Shown here: positions 12,701 through 23,311 of the stretch, in pieces
How the letters are laid out: the number at the start of each line of letters is the position of its first letter
How positions within the stretch are numbered: position 1 is the stretch's first letter
From: Ophiocordyceps camponoti-saundersi (nom. inval.)
Lineage: Eukaryota; Ascomycota; Sordariomycetes; Hypocreales; Ophiocordycipitaceae
Reading direction: 5' to 3'
Assembly (NCBI GenBank): GCA_003339415.1
Contig: PDHQ01000009.1
Coordinates: 364,208-428,207 of the forward strand
Length of the DNA stretch: 64,000 bases
The notes under the pieces: model-generated
Databases searched by the model: none
What the model was told of the DNA's origin: nothing
What the model saw: the letters and a program-made list of their open reading frames with translations, nothing else
Translations under genes and position numbers: made by a program

Positions 12701-14184
12701 TCGATCTGAGGCGCCTCCCTGGGCGAGATGTTGAAGAATCGGGCGTCGAATTGGGCCGGGTCCTCGAGCCAACAGCCGTACGGCACCGCACTCGTGTTCT
12801 TCTTGCGTCCGGTCGGGTCGACGTGCGTGGCCGCGTCCCAGTGAAGGGCCGGCACTGACTTGTGTACATCAAGGCCGCGGTGAAGGACATCCCAGAATGC
12901 TTCGTTGTCCTTTGCGCCGGGGAAGCGGCCGGACATGGCGACGATAGCCAGCTTCGGCTTGCCAGGGTTGGAGCCGGAGGCCGTGGCCGGGGCGGGGGCC
13001 GCCGGGCGGGGCGCTACGGCGGGTACGAGCGACCGAAGTGGAGTCTGCTTGAGCGCCGTGTAGATGAGCTGGTCGGCCGAAGTTCCGACGGGCACAACCC
13101 GGAAGGCAGCCGGACCGACGGCACCGACAGCGGCCTGCAGTGCGTCGAGGAGATCGCCCCATCGAACGGGCTGGAGGAGGATCCCGGACACGGCGGCCGT
13201 CAGCAGGGCAGAGAAGCTGCGTTCGCCAACGGTTGCGGGCAGGAGGGGAACGTGTTCGGAGCCTCGGACGGCGAGGCCGGAGACGACGGCGTCGACGTCG
13301 CGCCGAGAGAAGAGGTGAGGCGCGTGGTACGGTCCATGGATCGGAGCGCTCTTGTACCGGAGACCGGCGAAGGATGGCGAAGCGACGAGCTGGGCCAATG
13401 CCGCTGGCGGGCCGCTGACGGTGATGCCGCCGGGCGCATACGCCGTCACATACGGCCGGCTGGTTGGCGGCAGGGACTAGAAGTTTTTGTGTTTTAGCAA
13501 CAGCGGTGAAGAGTGCAGAAGATGGGGAGGAGGTATCATTACCGTCTGCTCGCAAAAGCTGCGCACCGTCTCATACGAGGCCGCGCCGGGGACGAGAACA
13601 GACCAGCTCTCTTCCAGCGTCTTGGACGGGGCAACTCGCTGTGCCACATCCGCCACTAGCATGCCCACTCGGAAGGCTGCCGTGACGGCCTCGACGGCCA
13701 GCGGTACTAGCTCGACGGCATTGCGGCTGCAGCTGACAGCCGCAGCAGCCAGGGCACCGGTGCATATGCCGGCCACGCGGGACGACGACGAGTCCCACGA
13801 GTCTGTTTGGCTGTTTTTGCATGTAACCTTGTCAGCCAATACTCCCCTATAACAAGACTAATACGACAACACAGTCAAACTCGGTTCCGGCACTCACCTG
13901 ATAAAAGATCCAAGCTGATAGATACAGGTAACGGCCATGTCGAGCGGTATGGATCGCTTGCCGCTCTGGTTCCATGAGGCGAGATCGTCGAGGCTAGTGA
14001 AGCGTGGAACGTCTTGCCGGTCTTCGTACGACAACTTGTAAATCTCGGCGCGAACGGCATCGTATGCCTTGGTGAGAAAATCTTCGAGAACGGGGTGAGT
14101 CCTCTGCCGCAGCAGAGCCTTGAAGTGAGGCTGGATGTCAAAGGTCTGATCTCCGAAGAGATAGAGCTCCATGTCGTTGCCCAT
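6766..14184 (-). CDS. Non-reducing polyketide synthase, SAT-KS-AT-PT-ACP-ACP-ACP-R
   Basis: Four exons (14184-13898, 13810-13543, 13476-9871, 9801-6766) give 2398 aa; introns are 87, 66 and 69 nt, and each splice restores a conserved domain. SAT: GICTG with Cys at about 112 and a His in GPYHAPH near 236. KS: DTACSSS Cys about 530, His about 665 and 712. AT: GHSLG Ser about 986, His about 1089. PT (product template) crosses the last intron: His about 1307 in QGHEVDG, Asp about 1494. Three ACPs carry Ser at about 1673, 1794 and 1913. The C-terminus is a thioester reductase: TGASGSLGGHL at about 2029, YGDAK at 2200-2204. There is no C-methyltransferase and no TE/Claisen cyclase. Family knowledge: the PT domain folds an unreduced poly-beta-ketone, and the reductase uses NADPH to release an aldehyde. 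The SAT and the neighbouring reducing PKS suggest an extended starter unit. All visible catalytic residues are present. Confidence 0.95.
8106..8685 (-). repeat. Tandem-duplicated ACP modules inside the non-reducing PKS
   Basis: ACP2 (about 8685-8463) and ACP3 (about 8331-8106) are nearly identical in protein, sharing EESGVATEDLTD, SRYRDELELDIQHESLF and ECPTVADLK. They differ at only a few positions, such as V/I before DSLLSL and K/R before the final LL. ACP1 (about 9030-8830) is clearly diverged (EESGLAVEDLTD, FYEYPTVGDLK). Pro/Ser/Thr-rich linkers of about 45-60 residues separate the modules. This points to a recent internal duplication of one ACP unit. Confidence 0.9.
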
Positions 14185-14713
14185 GGTTGTGAATGTCGAT
14201 TTGATAGTTGTGATTGGATAATATGATGCTTTCTTTCTCTTTTCGGTTCTCTCTGTCGTCAGGAGTAAGGGGATATCATCAACTTCTAAGATGGGGAAGA
14301 GGGAGAGAAAGAAGTGTAAAGAGCTCGGGGAAGTATGTATGCAAGCGGTGAGCTATGTGCGAACGTACGGGTTGATGTGGAAGAATAGGTACGAAGCGAG
14401 AGGATGAAAAAGCGTGGAAGAAAGAAATGAAGTAGAAGAAAAGGAAACTGGAAGAGAAGACGCAGCAACTCCGAGGCGCTCCTCGGGTCTATAAGATGAT
14501 GGGTGAAGCGAACTGTCTCTCAAGGCTTCTGGGATGAGTGGAAATCAAATCTTATATACAACAAAACCCTTGACTCGTCTTTGCTGGCGTGCTCGAAGCA
14601 GGCAAGCAAACGGCATAGCTTGCCGTAGATAGCATGGGGGGTGGGAAGGGGGGAAGGGGGGGTGGTGTGAGTGTGAAAGGGGGCCCTCTCATCTCAAGGT
14701 CCGCTTACACTAG

Positions 14714-14716
<3 letters not shown>

Positions 14717-14775
<59 letters not shown>
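14717..14775. repeat. (CT)n microsatellite
   Basis: About 29 uninterrupted CT units, followed by imperfect CT-rich sequence to about 14880. It lies about 530 bp upstream of the PKS start codon, where a polypurine/polypyrimidine tract can keep nucleosomes off a promoter. That role is inference only. Confidence 0.95.
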
Positions 14776-14777
<2 letters not shown>

Positions 14778-16271
14778 TCTCTCTCTCCTCTCTTGTGCCA
14801 TCAGCCGCGGCAGCGTACACGGAGGAGACACGGGCCCGAGAGTGTCTCTTCCTCTCTCTCACTCTCTCACTCTCTCACTCTTCATCTTTGCTCCTCTTCG
14901 AGCTCCGAGCCGACGCGGGCCCCCATAGAGGCAGTGAACGGGTGGGGCCCTCGGCCCGGTTGCATTTCCCCTTTCTATCTCGACCGGCTCACGCTCCCTC
15001 TTGTTGTGCCTCTGCCTTATACAGAGTAGGAGGGAGGCTCATAGTTCCACCCCCCCTCCCCTCCCCTCCGCACGCCCCCCCTTTAATTCTTTTTTTCTCG
15101 CCTTCCGACTGACATCGTCTGGCCTCCTCCAGGCTCGGCCGATTGGTCCTATGTCTTTGGCTAACATAATAAGCCAGGACATGTTTGTGGCCCTCGTGTT
15201 AAGCCGTCGGTATGACACGGGCATTTACGAGCAGAGGCTGTGCGTCTAAACGATGGGACGTTGGGCACTGTAAGCCGGTAAGCCCAACCTGCTACTGCAC
15301 GCTTGGCCTGTCCTATTTCAAGGACGTCCGCTATCTTCCGGAACGCTCTATCTACGATGGCCTTCTTCCTTGTTTTTTCTTGCCCTTGGTCTTGTCTGTG
15401 GTAATGTGCTTCCAAATTCGATCCCAGTAATGAATGAATCACGATGGTCAACCTCCGTCTCCTGACGCCGCCTGCTGGCATGGTTGAAAGGAGGGTACCT
15501 ATGTACTTGGCACGGTTGAAAGGAGGGGACCTACCTGGACAGGCACCTACCTAGGTACTAGGTTGGGTGGCATCTCAATTTCACGGACTGATCTACAAAC
15601 GTGCTGCAGCAGGCTGGAGTTTATGTAGGTGGTATGTAGTATGTAGCATGGCTGCGCGCACGAGAGTGCACAGGTGCCTACGACGTACACGGACTGCCTT
15701 GGGTGGTGAAACCAGATTTTGGTTAGAGAATGGTTGTAGATACAACCTCATAGCGGGAGATTAACAGGCGCGGATGGGTATTCACTACTTGGAGGAATGA
15801 CATCGGCCCAGAGCTTACATTTAGGGCTTGAGAAGCTGCGTTACATACAATCTACATGAGCCTTTAAAGCCGGTACAAGCTGTGGCGACGAGCATGTATG
15901 TATGTACGTGGGCAGAGACAGAGGCGAAAATGTCGAATGTCCTCAGCCGGGCGCAGGGCTGAGCTGTTGAATCTATTCCCCGAATTTCACGGACACACGT
16001 GAGACGGGTCGTACGGAGAATGACGTCTATCGTCATCACCGTCATCATCAGGGGAAGCATCGCCAGCAGTAACAGCAGATGTCGGCGTTACCTATTTTCG
16101 CAGCTGACGAACAGGCCTTGGCCAAGTGTCCGTCCTCCATATCTCATCGGGGGTACATGAATAGAAGGTCTTTGAATCCATCAATCAGAGCCCCTTACTG
16201 ATATGCACCGAATTGTTTTGGAAAACGGGACAGACGGCAGCTGCAGTGTCTCACACACCCGAAGGAGAGAA

Positions 16272-16308
16272 GGGGGGGGGGGGGGGGACATAGGGGGGGG
16301 GGGGGGGG
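16272..16308 (+). repeat. Two adjacent runs of about 16 G
   Basis: Two homopolymer G runs separated by ACATA. They could form G-quadruplex DNA. Run length in assemblies is unreliable, so exact counts should not be trusted. Confidence 0.9.
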
Positions 16309-17208
16309 AGAAAGGGAGCTAGAGGTCGCTCCCGGCACCGGATGACTCTGATCTGCATTGTACACCTATGATGGCATCATCAGCGTCATGCCCTGCAGAG
16401 CGGTCCAAGTTAGTGGATTGCTGCTGTGCCATTGGCCGTGAGATTGCAAATCAGACCAATCGGCTACGGCGCTTTTTATTTATTCAACGTGGGAGCGGCG
16501 AGATATTACAAATACCGAGTGGTAGGATACTGGATAGGTTGGGGAACAGACCATTTACCGTCGTTTCAGTACCTAGATAGGTCAGTCAATCGTTTCGTCC
16601 GTCTATGCACGGCAATTCAACTCTGTATGTATGTACGGACGTACGGATACGTGTGTGTGTGTGTGTGTGACTGGCTACCTACCTATCTATGTGACCGCGT
16701 CTGTAGGCGCGGTTGATCGAAACTTCCAATCTCCTCAGGTGCTTCGTATTGTGATCGAGACGGACTCAAGCCAAGCCAAAAAGGGGCCCGAAGAAGAAAA
16801 ACATGCCAACAAGGACCTGCACTAGGCCATGTACACACAAGGGTAAGCTAAAGCAGTTCCGTCTATCCTCCCATCCCCGTCTAAACTCCCTTCTCCATAT
16901 TGCAGATCCTATCTTTGCTATTTCCGCAGATCCCTATATCCGTAGTAAAAGGGTTCTTGTTTACAAGCCAAGGCCCTTGAGAAAAAAGAAGGAAAGAAAG
17001 AGAAAGAAAAAAAAAAGACGATAATAACAAGTCCCATCTCCTAGGAAGTTACATCCGTAAACAGCGCCGGCTTTCACCTTTCCCATCCCCACCCCCCTTT
17101 TCCTTCTTATTTTGCAGATCCTCATGTGACATGGGAGACATGCCAGTAAGAAAGTAGCCGTCATAGATATACATAAGAGACTCAGAGAGAGAGCTCTGCA
17201 AACCAAGC

Positions 17209-18030
17209 TCACCGTGCAAGTCTCAGCATCTGTTCCACGACCGGAGTGACATCCTTGGTCTTGATGGGCACGCGATGCTCGCCCTGCCACTCGATGACAG
17301 TTGACGAGTCTGGCACGCAGTAGCGTAGAGCGAGTTGTCTGTGAAATCGTAATCCCTCGTCTGTAAGGCCGTGGACGTGAACGGTGGGAAGCTGCAGCTT
17401 CTCTCGTATCTTCAAGTCATCCCACCCCGGCGCATCCATATCGACCGGAAACGCGCCAACCGACTGTATCGGCCGCACGACACCCTCAGGCATCGGCACC
17501 TCGGGCTTCAACCAGACCAGTTTTCCGCGGCCTGCTAACAAGACGGCGAAGCGAAACTTAGGCCATCTCATCGCGCCGGCCTCGCTTATCTGGCTCAACT
17601 GCTGGTTGTAGAGTAGGCTGGCTGCGACTCTGGCGCCTTGGCTGAAGCCGAGGATGCCCACCACCTCACCAGTCGCCCCCAGATCGTCGTCGGCACGAAT
17701 GGCGGCAGTGATGGAATCGTGAATCAGGGTAGATGCTTCGGCTGCACAGGCTTCGGCATCTTCGTCCTCCCCGACTGGCCGGAGCCAGCCTCTGAATGGG
17801 CCGTACTCGCTGTAGACGGAGGTAACGTCCGGGCCCGGCTTGTAGGGGAAGGGAGCCTGAGCAAAGACAAATCGAAATTGGCGACCAATGTGGTGCTTGA
17901 ATGCACGGCACTGCATCCGGAAGATCCTTGCATTTGTCCCGCCGCCGTGGAGGCAGAGTATCCTCGGCAGATGGACGGTCGAGTCGTTGTCTTCGTAAGC
18001 CAGCGACATGTCGAATGAACGTTGATGCAT
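17209..18030 (-). CDS. FSH1-family serine hydrolase (alpha/beta hydrolase)
   Basis: Single open frame of 273 aa, the normal size for the fungal FSH1/LovG-like family. It opens with the family signature ILCLHGGGTNA (residues 24-34). It has the nucleophile elbow GFSQG (Ser 130), an Asp in HGLTDEG (224) and a His in GEHRVP (252), so a complete catalytic triad is visible. Members next to fungal PKSs (LovG type) release or edit ACP-bound chains in trans. Here it is transcribed in the same direction as the non-reducing PKS, about 3 kb upstream of that gene's start, and divergently from the monooxygenase at 19677. Since the reducing PKS lacks a release domain and the non-reducing one has a reductase, it may free stalled chains; that is inference. 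Start at 18030 is the first ATG; one seven codons in is also possible. A GTGAGC overlapping the stop could be a cryptic donor. Confidence 0.85.
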   Translation of the reverse strand: MHQRSFDMSLAYEDNDSTVHLPRILCLHGGGTNARIFRMQCRAFKHHIGRQFRFVFAQAPFPYKPGPDVTSVYSEYGPFRGWLRPVGEDEDAEACAAEASTLIHDSITAAIRADDDLGATGEVVGILGFSQGARVAASLLYNQQLSQISEAGAMRWPKFRFAVLLAGRGKLVWLKPEVPMPEGVVRPIQSVGAFPVDMDAPGWDDLKIREKLQLPTVHVHGLTDEGLRFHRQLALRYCVPDSSTVIEWQGEHRVPIKTKDVTPVVEQMLRLAR

Positions 18031-19676
18031 GGTGTTCTATCTCTGTTCTCGACCTTCTCCTTCTTCCTTGGCGTAGATAGAGAAGGGGGAGGGGGGGGAA
18101 GGAAAGAAGTTCTAAAGAGAAACCCCCAGCCAGACAAGATAAAGGAGTGGCTAAAACCGGTAGAGGCTGACTGACAATCGTTGGGAGGCCGAAACTGTGT
18201 TGTCAACACAAAGAGAGGAGGAAAGGATGTTCCGTAGACGGGAGCAGTAGAGAGGTCTCGGGAGCTCGGGCAGGGGTTTTAAAAAAAGAAACAAAGAAGA
18301 CACATGGATAGGGTCGCCGGGCCCAGGCGGAGCTAATTTGGATTCCCGGGATTATGCAGAGGTAAGATATCTATTCCTCATTCTCTTCTAGCGCCGGGCC
18401 GGATTTATAAGTCATGGTGCAGGGCAGGTGTAGGGAGGGGTTCGAGTCCCGGTCGAAAACCCCTGAATCTGTGACTCCCGGTTGGCTGAGTCGGATCCGG
18501 GCGTGAACGGATCTAAGACGGTAGAGGGTGTGTGTATGTATGTATGTACGGAGTAGTGTACGACTCAGTACGAGGTACGATGGTCAGCAAGCAAAAGAGT
18601 GACAGCCCGTCAGCCCTTCAAGAAGAGCTGTGACGGACGGCTCAGCCCGGGCCGGAGCTGAGAAGTTGCATATGAAGCTTATTGCGGACGAATAGAAGGC
18701 GGCCGAAACTACGGATACGGGTTGAGAGAAGAGGACTGATGGAACGTAACGGTCGAGCTCCGGCCAACCGCATTACATGCGTATAAATTGCTCGTGAAGG
18801 AGCTTGGTGGTAGCATCTCCGAAAGAGAGCGCATAGCCCAATTAACCGAGGGCCATAAGCATCTGCATACATACCTACATTATACGGACGTACTATGTAT
18901 GTATGTATTTGTATGTTGCAGACTTACGGATACATCTATATTGTACGTATATCAGCGCGGCGCCTCTCAGTCGATGTGAAGACGAGCATGCCAGGAAGGC
19001 AGCTGAAATTCTTTTACCCTTTCCACGATGCCGCTGCTGCTTGCTCATGATGACGATCATGTGTAACAGAACAACTGACAGAAATATGCCGTGTCAGGTC
19101 TCAAATCTGTAATCCATATCCGTACAACAATCACTTCTCACTTCAGCCTCTTTTCCTATGCATGTATGTACATATGTATGTATGACTTGTATGTATGTGC
19201 ATCCATACTCGTACACGATAAGAAGATGCTGATCAGCCAGAAATACGGCGGTTCATAAACAAGATTTTCATCGTCGTCAGAGTTAAGCTTTAGAGCCTGT
19301 GATGAAAGTGAAACAAAAATGTCAGCAGTCAAAGATTTGCGTCAGTTTCAATCCGATTCATTTTGGCAACTGTCCACAGTCTTCACCATGCAGAATGTCG
19401 TTCCCGTCCGTGTCGGTCACCGACGGCGTCGTGAAGGGCGTGGAGATCGGCGACGTGCAGTGCAGAGAGACCTCCAACGTTCGCCGTCAACGTAATACTT
19501 GCAGAAGAAGCTCACCGTAACGTTGCCATACCTCGGTCAAGAGAACATACACATGGAAACCCCGCACCGATGAATGTCTACGATGCCCCCCTCCTCTTCC
19601 TCATCCTCCTCCTCCGTACAAACTTCCATCCAAATCCAATCAACGTCCACTTCAGGGAGCTGTGTCTGAAGCCACC
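18031..19676. other. Divergent intergenic region between hydrolase and monooxygenase
   Basis: Probably carries the promoters of both divergently transcribed genes. Contains short TATG/TACA tracts near 18535, 18890 and 19160. A GC-richer open stretch at 19385-19520 (MSFPSVSVTDGVV...) has some coding character but no recognisable domain and is left uncalled. Confidence 0.5.
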
Positions 19677-19679
19677 ATG
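19671..19679 (+). promoter_or_regulatory. Kozak-type start context GCCACCATG
   Basis: A perfect GCCACC precedes the ATG at 19677. This decides the monooxygenase start over an in-frame GTG at 19662. Confidence 0.75.
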
Positions 19680-21630
19680 TCCGAGACTCCCGCCTTCAGC
19701 CTCCCTCTTGCAAAATTCCCTTCTGCGTCTTCACCGCCTCAAACTGTTCAGCCCGAGCACGAGGCAAAGGCAGTGCTGGAAACTTTAAACCGTGCCCTGT
19801 CACAGGCCGACTATCGAGCCGCTTCCAGCCTCTTCACCGAACATGGCTTTTGGCGTGATCACCTGGCTCTTTCCTGGAGGTTCCGAACGGTGCAGGGAAG
19901 AGGCGACATCTGCAAATTCCTTGAGGAATGTGCAAAGTCTAGAGATGGCTTTCGAATCAAGAGCTTCGCCCTCGATTCTAGTTCTCCCTCTCGACAGCCA
20001 AGTGTGGCTCCCATCGACGCCGTCGGCAGCGTCGTGGGAATTTACGCCTTCTTCTTATTTGACACCGTCATCGGATCGGGCCAGGGTTTGATGCGCTTGG
20101 TTCTGCTGGACGGGCAGTGGACCATCTTTACATTGTACACAAGCCTTCGAGAACTCCGTGGACACGAAGAGTTGACGTTTGATCGACGACCTGTCGGGGT
20201 TGATCATGGCGAGCACCCCTACAGGATGAACTGGGCTGAGAAGAGGCGTCTCGAAGCTGAAGTCGGCGAGGACGACAACCTTTCCGTCTTGATAGTTGGT
20301 AAAGCCCTCCTTTTGTTTCTATACAAACTCTTCTTCACGAACCATCATTTGATTAGCTTCATGTGCTAAAGTATGGGAAACAGGTGCCGGACAAGGCGGC
20401 TTGACAGCTGCTTCGAGACTAAAGATGCTTGGCCTCCATGCACTCATAATTGATCAGAACGAACGCGTTGGCGATAACTGGCGAAAGCGATATCACCACT
20501 TGACTCTTCACGATGTCGTATGGTACGATCACATGCCGTATATCCCCTTCCCACCAGGCTGGCCCATCTTCACCCCGAAAGACAAGCTCGCCCAGTTCTT
20601 CGAGGCGTATGCGACGCTGCTCGAGCTGAATGTATGGACGAAGACAACTATCAAGAGTAGCGAATGGGACGAGGATAAGAAGAGATGGCACGTTACCGTT
20701 TCGCGTGTCATGAATGATGGTTCGATCCAGACGCGGACGCTGCACCCGCGCCACATCATTCAGGCCACGGGCCATTCTGGTCAAAAGTATATGCCAGGAT
20801 TCAAGGGCTTCGATACCTTCAAAGGGGATGTGATCTGCCACTCTTCCGAATTTGCCGGCGCTCGCAAAGGTCTGAGCGGGAAGAAGGCCGTCGTCATCGG
20901 TTCTTGCAACTCTGGCCATGACATTGCACAGGATTACTTCGAAAACGGCTACGATGTGACAATGGTTCAACGATCGAGCACTATCGTCGTGTCCTCCTTG
21001 GCGATATCTGATATAATCCTAAACCCCCTTTTCGTAGAAGGCGGACCACCAGTGGAAGACGGAGACCTGATGATGCACAGCGTTCCATTGTCTGTGTTTA
21101 AAGCTGTTCAGAAGGAAACCACTCAAATTTGCCGACGACACGACCGGGAGACCTTGACGGGGTTGGAGCGAGCCGGTTTCAAACTCAACTTTGGACCCCA
21201 GGATACGGGCTTCTTCATGGCGTACTTTGAGTACGGCGGGGGCTACTATATTGACGTCGGAGCGTCGAAGCTCATTGCCCAAGGCAAAATCAAGATCAAG
21301 CAGGGGCAGGAAGTGGCAGAGATTCTCCCTCACGGGGTGCGTCTCGCTGACGGATCGGAACTTGAAGCCGATGAGATCATCTTGGCAACGGGATACCAGA
21401 ACATGAAGAGTCATACGAAGGAAATATTTGGCAGCCACGTTGCCGATCAGGTCAAAGAGGTCTGGGGTGTTAACCCTGACGGTGAACTGCGGACTATATG
21501 GCAGGATAGTGGCCACCCCGGATTCTGGTTCCATGGCGGCAACCTCGGCCTCTGCAGATACTTTTCTAGGCTTCTCGCACTTCAAATCAAAGCTCTGGAG
21601 GAAGGGATGTACAGCTACGGTGATATATGA
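19677..21630 (+). CDS. Flavin-containing monooxygenase with NTF2-like N-terminal domain
   Basis: Two exons, 19677-20298 and 20384-21630, give 622 aa. The 85-nt intron falls inside the FAD-binding motif, and splicing restores IVGAGQGG (about residues 205-213). The first 165 or so residues look like an NTF2/SnoaL-type fold often fused to this fungal FMO group. Then follow the FAD Rossmann motif, a second dinucleotide (NADPH) motif VVIGSCNSGHD, and the ATGY motif in IILATGYQN near the C-terminus. Such enzymes use NADPH and O2 for hydroxylation, N-oxidation or Baeyer-Villiger oxidation; which applies cannot be told. It lies about 5.5 kb from the non-reducing PKS start, so it is a plausible tailoring enzyme. 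All core motifs are intact and the length is normal for the family. Confidence 0.9.
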
Positions 21631-22448
21631 TGCCGAAAGCTTGGGCTTTAGTCTCCGTATGTGGCTATCTGTCTCCCACATGCGCATACATGCAACTTGA
21701 CCGCGTAGGGTGAGAAGCCTGAAAGTATGTAGGTAGATGAATTCAATGTTAATAGCAATGAGTTGATCGATATCACTTGAGAGACGAACTTGTTCATTAC
21801 TTGCCACTTCATGATCATAGTGCCTCAAGGACCTTGTCGGTTGTCCTTATGACTTGCTCATATGCCAGACTTCCATATGTGAAGCGATCTATCGGGCCGA
21901 TGGAAGTGCTGATTACGTCTTCATCTTATGATCCTAAATATAACCGCTTGACAAGTCCATGTCTTATCCACTCAATATACAAGCGGTTTCTTCATCGGGT
22001 CTGCATGGAATCTTTGATCCTGATGAACAACAGACTATATATGAATGACAAACGCCACTTCAGACCTTGGCTTCAGTAAGTAAATCGACGTCTGATGATG
22101 TTACATTGGCCGATTTCCTTCAAGGTATCAAGCGGCTATCCATCCGCGAATGCGACTGAATCAACGTTACTTGGCCTACGCCCTCTCTCTGCCTCTCTCT
22201 GCCAGAAAAAGCCTCTGCCAGGAGAAAGAAAGGACTCACGCCATATTTATGGCACTACTGACGTTACATTATCACCAGACTAATGGCAATAAATCTCGAG
22301 CTAAGTGAAGGCGTATCGTATTGCTGTTTGTTTGCGTTGTCCTCGACCGTCGTAAACATAAGTAGCATGCCCTATTTCTGGGCTGAGAGGAAGTGTTGCT
22401 GTATGGAGTGTGATTTCCTCATCCAATCCAAGACTTGCCATTGCAACA
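21631..22448. other. Intergenic, no gene seen
   Basis: Contains the 3' flank of the monooxygenase and the promoter of the small secreted peptide gene. Short frames at 21777-22079 and 22095-22283 show no features. Confidence 0.45.
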
Positions 22449-22827
22449 ATGAAGTTGTCCTTGACGGTTCTACTCGCTCTTTTCGGATTTCCTACTGTCT
22501 TGGGGATGGAAATTCGAGCACCGGGTTATGAGAATGAACAACGACTGCCGATGAGGTACTCTGCTCCTCAGCCAACAGTAGCAAAGACAGGTGAGCAGAA
22601 GACAACTCGTCTCTTCAAGCGGCATTTCCTACGATGGCTGAATATAGTGATGTCTAGCATCCCCGGCGCGAGGAGCACGGAAGCGGACCAGAAGACGCAA
22701 ACCAAGCATAGACTCTTTCAACTGGGGGTTCGGACCTTCTGGCATGGTCGGCTATCCAAGGCGAAAGAACGCGGCCGATGAGAAGACGATTGCAAAGACC
22801 AGGGCAGTACTTAATAGGGTAGGATGA
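22449..22827 (+). CDS. Small secreted basic peptide precursor
   Basis: ATG at 22449 opens into a clear signal peptide (MKLSLTVLLALFGFPTVLG). Two models fit. Unspliced, the frame runs to 22781 (110 aa). With a 67-nt intron (22591-22657, donor GTGAGC, acceptor CTAG, branch-like CTGAAT) the product is 103 aa ending at 22827. I prefer the spliced form because the intron length matches its neighbours. It gives a strongly basic stretch (RKRTRRRK), then a Gly/aromatic segment (NWGFGPSGMVGYP), then RRK and a polar tail. Basic clusters like these can be Kex2 processing sites, so a short peptide of roughly 20 residues could be cut out. No cysteines and no family recognised. Its position beside the cluster may be chance. 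Confidence 0.5.
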
Positions 22828-23311
22828 CTGCCTGCTACCCATCGAACTGAGTAGCATCCTCTGCATCTGCAAAGACTGTATGTAGGTAGCCATAGCATCT
22901 CAGGAAATTGACAACAGCATGTTGAAAAGAATGAACTGCATAAATTGTGACTGCAGGCTTCGACCGCCTCGCACCGGATGATGCGAATTGTCTACTCGCG
23001 AGCAGCATGAAGCTTACTCTTAGCTCGTTATACCGTTTCCAGCGTAGCACCAAAGTGTGCATGGGTGAAATTCATCCTACGGGATCCGTGCCAACTTCAA
23101 GCCACCGGGAGGCATACTTGATACACCTCCGTAGTAATGGACTCATAACCTCCACGAATAGGTAAGCAGAAAGATGACGCTGACGCAAAGTGAAGAGCCT
23201 GACCTAACATGAAGCCCTTGACCTTGATCCCACGTGCCAAAGTAATTATCATCAACTCCGCAGAAGGAAGCAATACGACAACAACCGACGCAACCTCGAC
23301 GCCATTCATCA
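22828..23311. other. Intergenic, promoter side of the VOC gene
   Basis: No domain or signal peptide in the short frames here. Likely holds the upstream region of the gene at 23312. Confidence 0.45.

Larger units (their letters stand above)
14185..17208. other. 3-kb intergenic region upstream of the non-reducing PKS
   Basis: Holds the PKS promoter on the left and the 3' flank of the hydrolase gene on the right. It is rich in simple sequence: (CT)n, C-rich tracts near 15045-15085, two long G runs near 16280 and a (GT)n tract near 16651. Open frames here (14634-15029, 15161-15481, 16426-16716) are low complexity or lack features and are not called. Confidence 0.5.

Noticed and set aside
9073..13497. 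Long antisense open frames (9073-9831, 10960-11919, 12862-13497, plus strand)
   Set aside because: They lie opposite the conserved KS-AT-PT-ACP coding sequence and are by-products of its GC-rich third positions; none has a domain.
18395..18465. tRNA-like T-loop word GGTTCGAGTCC
   Set aside because: The T stem pairs at only three positions and no acceptor stem of the right spacing can be formed.
19299..19520. Small gene upstream of the monooxygenase
   Set aside because: Some coding-like composition but no signal peptide, domain or convincing splice partner.
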